From the NCBI GenBank assembly GCA_035629075.1, contig DASPIK010000024.1, positions 85,894 through 149,893 on the forward strand: DNA of 64,000 bases. Direction: 5' to 3'. The stretch is from JAEZPW01 sp035629075 (GTDB lineage: Bacteria; Acidobacteriota; Terriglobia; Terriglobales; Acidobacteriaceae). Below, one piece after another: positions 34,109-42,436 of the stretch. Below the pieces are notes generated by a model. It worked only from the letters and a program-made list of their open reading frames with translations. It made no database searches and had not been told where the DNA came from. Both the position numbers and the translations under genes were made by a program. Positions within the stretch are counted from its first letter, which is position 1, and each line of letters starts with the position of its first letter.

Positions 34109-34765
34109 ATGAAACGAATCTTCGCGATCTCCAGCTTCGTGCTTCTTGTTCTAATGTTCGGCTCAGCACAACAGGTCGGAGACGAGAACCGCGATCCAAA
34201 CGAGCAGATGCAGGGCGGCCCAAAGCACAGCGAGCCGTCCAAAAGGCCAGACAAAGGCCACAACAAAGAAGATAGAGAGAACAAGCAATCCGGTGCCAAG
34301 GCCGACATTGACAAGAATTTTCTCCGTGAGGCCGCCGAGGGAGGTGTGGCCGAAGTTCAGTTAGGCCAACTTGCCGTCGAGAAAGCGTCCGACCCGCAGG
34401 TGAAACAGTTCGGCCAGCGCATGCAGGACGACCATGGCAGAGCGAATGAGGAGCTCAAATCGCTCGCAGGCCCGAAAGGCGTTCAGATGCCCACCTCGCT
34501 AAGCAGCAAGCATCAGGCGCTGAAGGACAAGCTGTCTGGCCTCTCTGGCCGGCAATTTGATCAGCAATACATGCAAGCCATGGTTGCCGATCACCAGCAC
34601 GATGTCTCCGAGTTCCAGAAGGCAGCGGACGGAGCTCAAGATGAGGAGGTGAAAAAGTTCGCCGCTAAGACAATGGCCGTCCTGCAGGAGCATTTGAAGC
34701 AGTCTCAGCAGATACTCGGAAAGCTCAGGTCCACATCAAAGCAGAGGGGAGCAACGAGCCGATAA
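34109..34765 (+). CDS. Secreted DUF4142 protein
   Basis: The start MKRIFAISSFVLLVLMFGSA (with CAGGAA upstream) gives 218 residues with a signal peptide and a charged linker. The DUF4142 domain (about residues 70-205) has FLREAAEGGVAEVQLGQLAV, EKASDPQVKQFGQRMQDDHG and a helix MVADHQHDVSEFQKAADGAQ. The fold is a ferritin-like four-helix bundle, sometimes linked to envelope stress or exopolysaccharide. It is followed after 153 bases by a second DUF4142 gene. The linker differs between the two. Confidence 0.9.
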   Translation: MKRIFAISSFVLLVLMFGSAQQVGDENRDPNEQMQGGPKHSEPSKRPDKGHNKEDRENKQSGAKADIDKNFLREAAEGGVAEVQLGQLAVEKASDPQVKQFGQRMQDDHGRANEELKSLAGPKGVQMPTSLSSKHQALKDKLSGLSGRQFDQQYMQAMVADHQHDVSEFQKAADGAQDEEVKKFAAKTMAVLQEHLKQSQQILGKLRSTSKQRGATSR

Positions 34766-34918
34766 CATACATTCCTGTTCAGGCGCATTCTGGCGTATTC
34801 AGCCCTGCAGTTCGGGGCTGTCTGCATGCAACACGCGCTTCCGCCACATCGTCCAACTCGCCATCTGGCCAATAAAACGAAATAGAACTGCGCACTCGTG
34901 CGCAGTGAGGAGGGCAAG

Positions 34919-35602
34919 TTGAAGTTAGTCAATCGATTTGCGTTGAGCTTGATCCTGAGTGGGCTGCTCACCGTGCCAGCTTGGGCGCAGGACACCGGTT
35001 CCAGTTCGGGTAGTGCGGGTCAGGCTTCTGGAGCAGGGGCCGGGCAAAGTTCTGAGCAGGGCGCAGGACAGAGTTCAGGACAGGATCAGGCTGCAGGCAG
35101 CGCCCAGGGAAAGGCCGGTGCACGCACCGATCGCATGTTTGTTCAGAAGGCGGCTGCGGGAGGCATGCTGGAAGTCCAGCTAGGAAAGTTGGCTCAGGAG
35201 AAGGCCGCTGACCAGCAAGTGAAGGACTTTGGGAAGCGCATGGAAGACGAGCATTCCAAGGCGAATGAGCAGCTAATGGGTATCGCGAACACTATGGGCG
35301 TGACCCCGCCGTCCTCGCTTCCCGCCAAGGAGCAAGCTAAGGTCGACAAGCTTTCGAAACTTTCGGGAGCCGATTTCGACAGGCAGTACATGACGATGAT
35401 GGTTTCCGAGCACAGGAAGGACGTCCGTGATTTCCAGCGCGCCTCGAAGACCGCCAAGGACGAAAGCCTGAAGAACTTCGCAACCAGCACGCTTCCTACC
35501 CTGCAGGAACATCTGAAGCAGGCACAGGAGCTTCACGGAAAGGTTGGCGGGAAGGCCGCCGGCGAATCCGCCAGCAAGAAGCCAGCAGATCAGCAGCAGT
35601 AA
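34919..35602 (+). CDS. Secreted DUF4142 protein, second copy
   Basis: The start is TTG at 34919 preceded by GAGGAGG, which gives 227 residues with a signal peptide (KLVNRFALSLILSGLLTVPAWAQ). Then comes a Gly/Ser/Gln-rich linker with repeats of GAGQSS. The domain shows MFVQKAAAGGMLEVQLGKLA, QEKAADQQVKDFGKRMEDEH and MMVSEHRKDVRDFQRASKTA. It is similar to the previous gene, so the two arose by duplication. A terminator with a T-tract follows, so the two genes may form an operon ending here. Confidence 0.9.
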   Translation: MKLVNRFALSLILSGLLTVPAWAQDTGSSSGSAGQASGAGAGQSSEQGAGQSSGQDQAAGSAQGKAGARTDRMFVQKAAAGGMLEVQLGKLAQEKAADQQVKDFGKRMEDEHSKANEQLMGIANTMGVTPPSSLPAKEQAKVDKLSKLSGADFDRQYMTMMVSEHRKDVRDFQRASKTAKDESLKNFATSTLPTLQEHLKQAQELHGKVGGKAAGESASKKPADQQQ

Positions 35603-35632
35603 CCAAGAGAGGTCTTAGTGGCCTATTTGGAC

Positions 35633-35651
35633 GGGTGGTGGTGAACCACCC
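35633..35651 (+). terminator. Terminator hairpin after the second DUF4142 gene
   Basis: GGGTGGT (35633-35639) pairs with ACCACCC (35645-35651), followed directly by TTTCTTTTT. Confidence 0.85.
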
Positions 35652-35670
35652 TTTCTTTTTGCCTCATTCT

Positions 35671-36030
35671 TCATTGCGTAAATTCCAGCGCGCTACAGCA
35701 TCGCTCGATGAGCATCTGCTGAGCTGACGTGATGTCGAGGAACTTAAGCCCGTACTTATATCCAGAGCGATTGCAGATGCATGCCTTCAACTTCAAGGGC
35801 TGGCTTGCGTAAGGCAATGTGACGTCGATATCGATTGTGTTGCGCTCCGGGATGTCTATGGCCAGGAATGCGGACATACCACCGATACTCAGGTCAGTGC
35901 CACGGCCATAAACCGAACGTAGAATGCCGTCGGCGCGAACGGTGGCGCGCAAGCGGACGTCAACGTCGTAGCGCTTAAACTGGCGTTTGTTCTCGAGTTC
36001 CCTTTCCGACTCGGCCCCAGAGATAGACAA
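35671..36030 (-). CDS. Single-domain PilZ protein
   Basis: This 119-residue protein carries a PilZ domain. The c-di-GMP site has the Arg-rich part in NKRQFKRYDVDVRLRATV and the D/NxSxxG part in GRGTDLSIGGMSAFL. A second half of strands follows (TIDIDVTLPYASQPLKLKAC). The Arg motif reads KRQFKR, so nucleotide binding is likely. The output partner is not obvious. It is convergent with the DUF4142 gene and divergent from the NHL-repeat gene. Confidence 0.85.
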   Translation of the reverse strand: MSISGAESERELENKRQFKRYDVDVRLRATVRADGILRSVYGRGTDLSIGGMSAFLAIDIPERNTIDIDVTLPYASQPLKLKACICNRSGYKYGLKFLDITSAQQMLIERCCSALEFTQ

Positions 36031-36426
36031 CTTCCATCTCCATTTCTAATACATTTCTTGTTCGGCGCGCGATGCTAAGGCATGTCCCAAAGGCCGTCAA
36101 AGCACGGAAGTAATGCCAAGTGACGTTACCGCTGAAATATTGATTACCGCGTGCGTGTCTCCGGTCCAGGCAGCCCGCTCGAAAACCGTCAACTGCCAAA
36201 ATGGACAATGCCCAAGAGTCCGGATTGACACTTTCGTGCCGGTTAGTTGCAAAAAATTGCTTCGCGCAGGCACGGAGATCAACTATCATCAGGCTCCCCA
36301 GAGCTGCTTCTCGAACGATGCGCGAAGCCATCGATGAGCCGTGCTTCTGTTCATCATGTTCACTTTTCGGACCTTGCAAGACACATCCCGGTTCATACGA
36401 TTGAAGTTCTTGGTGTGGGAGTTACT
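36031..36426. other. Gene-free spacer between PilZ and NHL genes
   Basis: The 396 bases separate two divergent genes. A TTGACA at 36225-36230 could be a -35 box for the NHL gene, but no clear -10 follows. I see no riboswitch that I can support, including for cyclic di-GMP. Confidence 0.5.
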
Positions 36427-37710
36427 ATGCGTTTTTTGTCGGCCTCCCGGTGCTTCCTGGTGCTGGGCTTGGCCCTGCCGTTAACGGCAGGGTTGACGTC
36501 AGCCCGAGGTGCCGATTCCGGTAAGCCTCAACACAGTGCTTCGGTTCATGACCGTCGCTTCGAGGTCTCAACTCGCCTCGTCCTTACAGCAAGTTCTGGT
36601 GAGGGTCTCGAATTAGAGTACGTCGGCATGTACCCCGCTGATGGGAAATTCCGAAAGCCTTCTAAACGGGACTGGTTGCAGCCACAGACAGGCGATGCGG
36701 ACGCCGAGCTGCGACTAAAAGAAGTTCCGCCCTCTGTTGATCTCCGCTCAGATGAACGCGTTGTTGAAGATTTCGAACCACCGGCACGCGCCGTAAGTGT
36801 TGTGCAGGAGCGGCGGGCGCTGCGCGAGGTCAGCCATGCCTTCCTGAGGCTGATGTATGGCCGCGAAAATGTTTTACGAGCGCCGACATCGGTGACTACC
36901 GACTCCAGGCAGCGTGTCATCATCACCGACCCGGCATTGCCGGCCGTGCACGTGCTTGACAAGGAAGGCAAGAATTCGTTCCGCATCATGGGAGGGCCGA
37001 GCCGACGAATCCGCAAGCCAACGGGAGTAGCGGTCGATGAGCAAGACAAGATTTATGTTGCGGATTCGCAAATGGACATCGTTCTGGTTTACCGCGCGGA
37101 CGGAAGCTTCATTCGTTCGATTGGGGATCTGGGAGGTGGGGAGGGTCTGTTTCACGAACCAAGAGCGATTGCGATAGACCGCAGTGCAGGACGGCTCTAC
37201 GTTGCCGATAGCTCACGCGTTTTCATGCTCGACTTGCAAGGAAACGTTTTGAAGCGTGTCGGCAGGCCACGGCGTGGCACGGCGATAGCAGACTTCGACG
37301 AACCGGCGGACCTGGCGGTCGGCAAGAATGTTCTTGCGGTCCTGGAAACTGATGGGTCTCGAATTCACCTGATGGATCTTCAGCTAAACGTCCTTCGTAC
37401 AATTCGCATTTCCAGCCTGACGAAGAATGGAGCAATGAGGCCGTCCGTTAGCATCGACGATGGTGGAAAGTTGTACGTCACCCGCCCTAGCCGTTCCGCA
37501 GTGCAGGTGTTCAATGGCGACGGTGAGTCGCTCGGTTCATTTGGAAAGATCGGAAGGAACGAGGCCGAGTTCAACGCGCCAGCCGGGATAACGGTGGACA
37601 TGCAGAACCGTATCTACGTTGCGGACACAAAAAATAGGCGCGTCCAGGTGTTCCAGATCAGCCAGCCTTTGACGGGCACGGCTACTGAAGCCTTGGCCAA
37701 CGGACGATAG
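36427..37710 (+). CDS. Secreted NHL-repeat beta-propeller protein
   Basis: The ATG at 36427 gives 427 residues with a signal peptide (RFLSASRCFLVLGLALPLTA). After about 150 residues of an unassigned region, NHL repeats form the rest: PTGVAVDEQDKIYVADSQMD, EPRAIAIDRSAGRLYVADSS, and APAGITVDMQNRIYVADTKN, each with the VAVD...IYVAD pattern. They make a six-bladed propeller likely to be exported. Its ligand or partner is unknown. The divergent PilZ gene is nearby but the link is not proven. Confidence 0.88.
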   Translation: MRFLSASRCFLVLGLALPLTAGLTSARGADSGKPQHSASVHDRRFEVSTRLVLTASSGEGLELEYVGMYPADGKFRKPSKRDWLQPQTGDADAELRLKEVPPSVDLRSDERVVEDFEPPARAVSVVQERRALREVSHAFLRLMYGRENVLRAPTSVTTDSRQRVIITDPALPAVHVLDKEGKNSFRIMGGPSRRIRKPTGVAVDEQDKIYVADSQMDIVLVYRADGSFIRSIGDLGGGEGLFHEPRAIAIDRSAGRLYVADSSRVFMLDLQGNVLKRVGRPRRGTAIADFDEPADLAVGKNVLAVLETDGSRIHLMDLQLNVLRTIRISSLTKNGAMRPSVSIDDGGKLYVTRPSRSAVQVFNGDGESLGSFGKIGRNEAEFNAPAGITVDMQNRIYVADTKNRRVQVFQISQPLTGTATEALANGR

Positions 37711-37843
37711 CCGCGTCGTACCAGCGCGTTAGAAATGATTAGGACGGCGCTTCTGCTTGCCGTCCTCTCCTGCCTTGCTACAATTGCGCCATCCAGCAAC
37801 TCAGGCGTGGTCGCAAATCCACCGATCAGGTGATCAGAAGCAA

Positions 37844-40042
37844 ATGAAGAGGCGTGTTCCGCTCCGTTTCATATTCGCCGCGTACGTTGTGGCGTTCGCA
37901 ATTGTGGTGCCTGCGCTCGCACAGCAGGCCGATAACCAGCCGCGTCCGTGGATGAACACGGCGCTCTCCTCAGAAGAGCGGGCGAATCTTGTCGTTAAGG
38001 AGATGACGCTCGACGAGAAGATCAACATGGTGCATGGCCAAGGCATGCCGGGCTGGCCTAGCCGCGTGATGCCGTTTGCGCATTTGGGCAACGGGGGCGC
38101 TGGCCTGGTGATCGGTGTTCCGCGGCTTGGAATTCCGAACATCCAGATGAGCGACGCGGCATACGGCGTTCGCGCGAGCGCTGCGAATGGTCGCTACTCG
38201 ACCGCCTTACCGTCGCCTCTCGCGTCTGCGGCCAGTTGGGACACGCAGGGCGCTTGCGAATACGGTGCGCTGATCGGGCGCGAACTCCGCGCGCAGGGCT
38301 ACAACATGAGCCTTGGCGGAGGCGTGAACCTGGCCCGCGAACTTCGCAACGGCCGAACGTTCGAGTATCTGGGCGAGGACCCGATCCTCGCCGGCGAGCT
38401 GGTCGGAAATCGCATCAAGTGCGAACGGGCGCAAAAAGTCATCGCCGACATTAAGCACTTCGCCGTCAACGATCAGGAAAGCGGGCGGAACGAGGTTGAT
38501 TCCGTCATCGGCATACGCGCACTTCGCCAGACCGACCTGCTTGCCTTCCAGATCGGCATTTCAATCGGAGAGCCGGGCGCGGTTATGTGTTCGTACAACG
38601 CCGTCAACGGCGACTACGGCTGCGAGAACAAGTTCCTGCTTACAGACGTCCTCAGGAGAGACTGGGGCTTCAAGGGATTCGTGGTCTCCGATTGGGGCGG
38701 GACGCACAGCGTTGAAAAAGCGTCAGCTGCAGGGCTCGACAACGAGCAGCCGCTGGACGACTTCTACGGTGACAAGCTGAAGGCAGCCGTGCAGGCGGGC
38801 AAGGTCCCAATGGCCGAACTGGATGAGCACGTGCGCCGCATACTTTATGCCCAGTTTGAAGCCGGCATCGTCGATCATCCCGTACAGAAGAGCGTGATCG
38901 ATCCGGAACTTGGACTGGAAGTCGCGCGCAGGCTCTCGGAGCAGAGCATAGTTCTTCTGAAGAACGAAAAGAGCGTTTTGCCGCTGGATCGCTCGAAGCT
39001 GCGCTCGATTGCGATCATTGGACACAACGCTGACACCGGCATGATTTCCGGCGGTGGCTCGGCGCAGGTAGACCCACCGGGACGTCCGGCTCCGCAATGG
39101 CTCGAGCATGTATGGTTCCCGACCTCGCCTATGAAGGCAGTCAAAGCGAAGGCACCCGGAGCGAACGTGCAGTTTGACTCGGGAGCTGATCCGGCGAAGG
39201 CGGCTGCCGTTGCGAAGCAAGCCGATGTCGCCATCGTGTTCGCGCACCAGTGGATCAGCGAGGGAATGGATCTGCCGAACCTGTCGCTGCCCGACAATCA
39301 GGATGCCCTGATTCAGGCAGTCGCAGCGGCGAATCCGCGGACCATCGTTGTGCTAGAGACGGGTACCGCTGTGACGATGCCGTGGATCGATCAGGTTAGC
39401 GGCGTGGTCGAGGCGTGGTATGCCGGTTCGAAGGGCCACGAGGCGGTTGCAAACGTGCTCTTCGGCGACGTGAACCCAAGCGCGAAGCTGCCGATCACGT
39501 TCCCACGCAGCGAAGCCGATATGCCGAAGCCGCAGCTTGTGGTGCCTCCTCTGGGCGCGACGGGCTCAGAAGCCGTCATGAGGACCGGCGTCGCTAAGCC
39601 CACGTTCGAAGTGCGCTACGACGAAGGGCTGAAAGTCGGCTACAAGTGGTACGACGCCGAGAACAAGCCCGTTCTCTTCCCCTTCGGCCACGGACTGTCG
39701 TACACGACCTACTCCTATTCGGGACTGAAAGTCACGCCGGGTAAGCAGACGAGCGTGACGTTCACCGTCAAAAATACGGGCAAGCGCGCCGGAGCCGAGA
39801 TCGCGCAGGTTTACGCCGCACTTCCCGCAAGCGCGGGTGAACCGCCGAAGCGCCTTGTCGGCTGGAGCAAGGTCGAACTGAAACCGGGCGAGAGCAAGCA
39901 GGTCAGCGTGAGCATCGATCCGTTGTATCTGTCGATCTGGGAAGAATCGCAGAACGGGTGGAAGCTCGTGCCCGGCAGCTACAAGTTCATGGTAGGCGGA
40001 TCGTCGCAGAGCCTGCCGCTGAACGCGTCGGCAGAGTTGTAG
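37844..40042 (+). CDS. bglX: Glycoside hydrolase family 3 beta-glucosidase
   Basis: The start MKRRVPLRFIFAAYVVAFAI gives 732 residues with a signal peptide. GH3 features are present: the N-terminal domain with KHFAVNDQESGRNEV, the nucleophile Asp in FVVSDWGGTHSVE (SDW), the second alpha/beta sandwich domain with IAIIGHNADTGMISGGGSAQ, and a fibronectin-III-like C-terminal domain (KPVLFPFGHGLSYTTYSYSG, then TVKNTGKRAGAEIAQVY). It likely cleaves beta-glucosides in the periplasm. A terminator follows 37 bases after the stop. The bglX symbol is by family similarity only. Confidence 0.9.
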   Translation: MKRRVPLRFIFAAYVVAFAIVVPALAQQADNQPRPWMNTALSSEERANLVVKEMTLDEKINMVHGQGMPGWPSRVMPFAHLGNGGAGLVIGVPRLGIPNIQMSDAAYGVRASAANGRYSTALPSPLASAASWDTQGACEYGALIGRELRAQGYNMSLGGGVNLARELRNGRTFEYLGEDPILAGELVGNRIKCERAQKVIADIKHFAVNDQESGRNEVDSVIGIRALRQTDLLAFQIGISIGEPGAVMCSYNAVNGDYGCENKFLLTDVLRRDWGFKGFVVSDWGGTHSVEKASAAGLDNEQPLDDFYGDKLKAAVQAGKVPMAELDEHVRRILYAQFEAGIVDHPVQKSVIDPELGLEVARRLSEQSIVLLKNEKSVLPLDRSKLRSIAIIGHNADTGMISGGGSAQVDPPGRPAPQWLEHVWFPTSPMKAVKAKAPGANVQFDSGADPAKAAAVAKQADVAIVFAHQWISEGMDLPNLSLPDNQDALIQAVAAANPRTIVVLETGTAVTMPWIDQVSGVVEAWYAGSKGHEAVANVLFGDVNPSAKLPITFPRSEADMPKPQLVVPPLGATGSEAVMRTGVAKPTFEVRYDEGLKVGYKWYDAENKPVLFPFGHGLSYTTYSYSGLKVTPGKQTSVTFTVKNTGKRAGAEIAQVYAALPASAGEPPKRLVGWSKVELKPGESKQVSVSIDPLYLSIWEESQNGWKLVPGSYKFMVGGSSQSLPLNASAEL

Positions 40043-40078
40043 TAAACAGCTGTGGCATTCTGCATTCAGCAACAGTAG

Positions 40079-40106
40079 AGCCATGCCGCTGATGGGCGGC
40101 ATGGCT
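40079..40106 (+). terminator. Terminator after the GH3 gene
   Basis: AGCCATGCCGC (40079-40089) pairs with GCGGCATGGCT (40096-40106) and is followed by TTTTT. Confidence 0.85.
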
Positions 40107-40122
40107 TTTTCTCGAGAACACG

Positions 40123-40151
40123 ACGAACCCACCTCTTGGAGGTGGGTTCGT
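40123..40151. repeat. Perfect 13-base hairpin between convergent genes
   Basis: ACGAACCCACCTC (40123-40135) is exactly complementary to GAGGTGGGTTCGT (40139-40151) with a three-base loop. No T-tract follows on either strand. It could help end the convergent lipoprotein gene. Confidence 0.75.
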
Positions 40152-40206
40152 CATATCTGGCCGTCATTGCACTGAGGTCTGAACAAAAGACCTCCCTCAC
40201 TGGCGA

Positions 40207-42330
40207 TTACTTCGTCTGTTTCTGCTCACGCCTCTTGATCTTCGAGAACGATCGCAGTTTGCGAGCTTTCACTCGAGCAGCGAGGTCGGCTGGCATCTTC
40301 GAGACTGCAGCTTTCTTCATGGCTTTGAGTGATCTTGCGATAGTAGGCTCAACACTGCCTTCGATCGTCATAGGACCAGATACGATCCTGGCGTCGGCGA
40401 TGGGCAATTTCGACCGCCACGGGCTCGTTTTCACGCTCGCGCGGGCATCGGCCATCGCCCTGATCGTGAAGACGTATGATGTTCCAGGCGCAAAGAAGTC
40501 CTGCGGAATCGTGACAGAGGTGCCCGAGGTGTAGAGGTCAAACCAGTTCTCGGCGTAACTGTAATCTCCCTCGTCGTACACTTCGTGGACACCGACTTCG
40601 TACCCAAAGGGCGCCAGTCCGGATGGGACTTCCCAGCTAACAATCACGGCCGATCCGTCAGTTGTATTGACGGCGAAGAAATCCTTGCCGTTAATCTTTG
40701 GGTTCGTCACGTTGGACATGATCGGAGCGATCGGTCCCGTCGGGATGTTATCGGTGATAAATGCTACGTCATTTTCGAGATAGGCTGGCTTGGTGGAGCC
40801 GGGCACATAAACCGGAATGCGCGCGTACTGCTCGGCCGCGAAGGCGGTCTTCCACGTCGCCGGGTACGGATTGACGTAGCGGAAAGTACCGAGATCCTGA
40901 TCGATCGAAGTTACGACAGCGTCCATATAGGCCAGATCAAGCGAGTCGTAGTATGGGGTGTAGGTGTACTTGTCAGTCACGAACGGGACGACCGACAAGC
41001 CTGCAAAGAACGGACTTATTTCCGATAGTCCGGGACCCGAAGTGATGAGCGCCTTTGTCCACTCAGAGCCTTTGACGTTCAGGTTGAAGGCTTTGGGTGT
41101 GGCACTCATGTGTCCTTCAACATGGGTGATCCCATCCGGAACGGTCGCGAGGGAATCCAATGCCAGTCCGGATGTAACGGCATTGACGTATGTCTTCAGC
41201 GCCATGGCGGAAGTGCGATCAACGCGATCCCACTGTAGTACGTAGCTGGTGTCGCCTTTCGCCGGGTCAATTGGAGCAACGGTGTACGGGCCTATCGTGT
41301 TGCTGAATACTGTTGAATCGGGATTAACGATGTCGGTGTTGAGATACACATTAGCGTTGGGGCTCACGAAGTCAAGCCCGTAGCAACACTCCCGCTGCGG
41401 ATTCAGGGCGAAAACATCAAAAGCAAATGTGGTGTTTACACTGTTGCTGCCATCCCATAGACGGCCAGTGTAGTCGGAGCCGTAATCGAACGTGCTGCTG
41501 TCAGTCCAGTAAATCTCGCCCCAACCGAATGCCAGCCAGTAATAACCGGCGGGGACGTCGGGAATCGTAAATGTGCCGTCCTCGTTTCCGGTGCCTGAAA
41601 GTTCTGTGACGGAGCCATCCTCCTGCGGAACGAGCGCGTAAATGTTCCAACCCGACATATTGACAGGGTCGTCCGTGGAGTTGCCATCTGCCGTCCAGAA
41701 CTTGTCGACGTAAGTGATGCGGATGGTACCGTTAGGCGTGACGGTCCAGGTCTGTGTCGCTGATCCGCCCGCAGCAGTGGTGGCCTTCACTGTGAAGACA
41801 TTCGCCACACGTGCCTGTTCCGCAGTTGGGGTCCAAGTTATAGCACCGCCTTCAATGGTGGCGCCGGCGGGTTTGGTCGTTAATTCATAAGTGACTGCGG
41901 TACCGGCCGGGTCTTCCGCGACTACGGTGTACGTGTACTCGGTGCCTTCTGAAGCAGCGGTGACCGGAGCGCTGCTGAATTGCGCTGCGGGAGCGGTTAC
42001 CGTTATCGTGGCGCTGGCCGACTTCGTGGTGTCAGCCTGGCTGGTTGCCGTCACTTTGTAGCTGCCTGCCTGCAGCGGAGGCGTGAACAAGCCATTCGTC
42101 ACCGTGCCTGCGGAGGCGCTCCACGTCACTGCCGTGTTCGTGCTGCCCGTGACTGTAGCGGAGAATTGTGCGGTCTGCGTGACCGAGATGTTCGATGTGG
42201 TGGGGTTTATTGAAACGCTCACCACCGGGGTGGGTGCAGGGGTGGACTTTGTATCGCCGCCGCACGAGGCTAATAACAACAGGCACCCTAGAATGATGGC
42301 TAGTACCAATACACGCGGACGCGTGTGCAT
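40207..42330 (-). CDS. Large lipoprotein with Ig-like and fibronectin-like domains
   Basis: This 707-residue protein starts with a lipobox (VLAIILGCLLLLASCGG). Residues 35-110 form a Big_2-type Ig domain (VVSVSINPTTSNISVTQTAQ, FSATVTGSTNTAVTWSASAG). Residues 115-200 are a cadherin/He-PIG-type putative Ig domain (APVTAASEGTEYTYTVVAED, GGAITWTPTAEQA). A carboxypeptidase-regulatory-like stretch (NEDGTFTIPDVPAGYYWLAF) follows. The C-terminus is basic (RVKARKLRSFSKIKRREQKQ), unusual for a lipoprotein. No enzyme motif is seen. It is probably a surface lipoprotein that may bind ligands. Confidence 0.82.
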   Translation of the reverse strand: MHTRPRVLVLAIILGCLLLLASCGGDTKSTPAPTPVVSVSINPTTSNISVTQTAQFSATVTGSTNTAVTWSASAGTVTNGLFTPPLQAGSYKVTATSQADTTKSASATITVTAPAAQFSSAPVTAASEGTEYTYTVVAEDPAGTAVTYELTTKPAGATIEGGAITWTPTAEQARVANVFTVKATTAAGGSATQTWTVTPNGTIRITYVDKFWTADGNSTDDPVNMSGWNIYALVPQEDGSVTELSGTGNEDGTFTIPDVPAGYYWLAFGWGEIYWTDSSTFDYGSDYTGRLWDGSNSVNTTFAFDVFALNPQRECCYGLDFVSPNANVYLNTDIVNPDSTVFSNTIGPYTVAPIDPAKGDTSYVLQWDRVDRTSAMALKTYVNAVTSGLALDSLATVPDGITHVEGHMSATPKAFNLNVKGSEWTKALITSGPGLSEISPFFAGLSVVPFVTDKYTYTPYYDSLDLAYMDAVVTSIDQDLGTFRYVNPYPATWKTAFAAEQYARIPVYVPGSTKPAYLENDVAFITDNIPTGPIAPIMSNVTNPKINGKDFFAVNTTDGSAVIVSWEVPSGLAPFGYEVGVHEVYDEGDYSYAENWFDLYTSGTSVTIPQDFFAPGTSYVFTIRAMADARASVKTSPWRSKLPIADARIVSGPMTIEGSVEPTIARSLKAMKKAAVSKMPADLAARVKARKLRSFSKIKRREQKQTK

Positions 42331-42436
42331 GCGTGCTTCTCCTGACCGGCGCGTTGGACAGCAACACGGGACTCACTGAACGCTAGTGGTCACACGAAAA
42401 CTAATCGGCAATCAGGTGGTGTTCTTGAACTGGTTG

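Noticed and set aside
36031..36426. Cyclic di-GMP riboswitch next to the PilZ gene
   Set aside because: I could not find the conserved GEMM core, so the idea is not supported.
40123..40151. Strong intrinsic terminator
   Set aside because: The stem is perfect but there is no T-tract on either strand, so it is listed only as a hairpin repeat.
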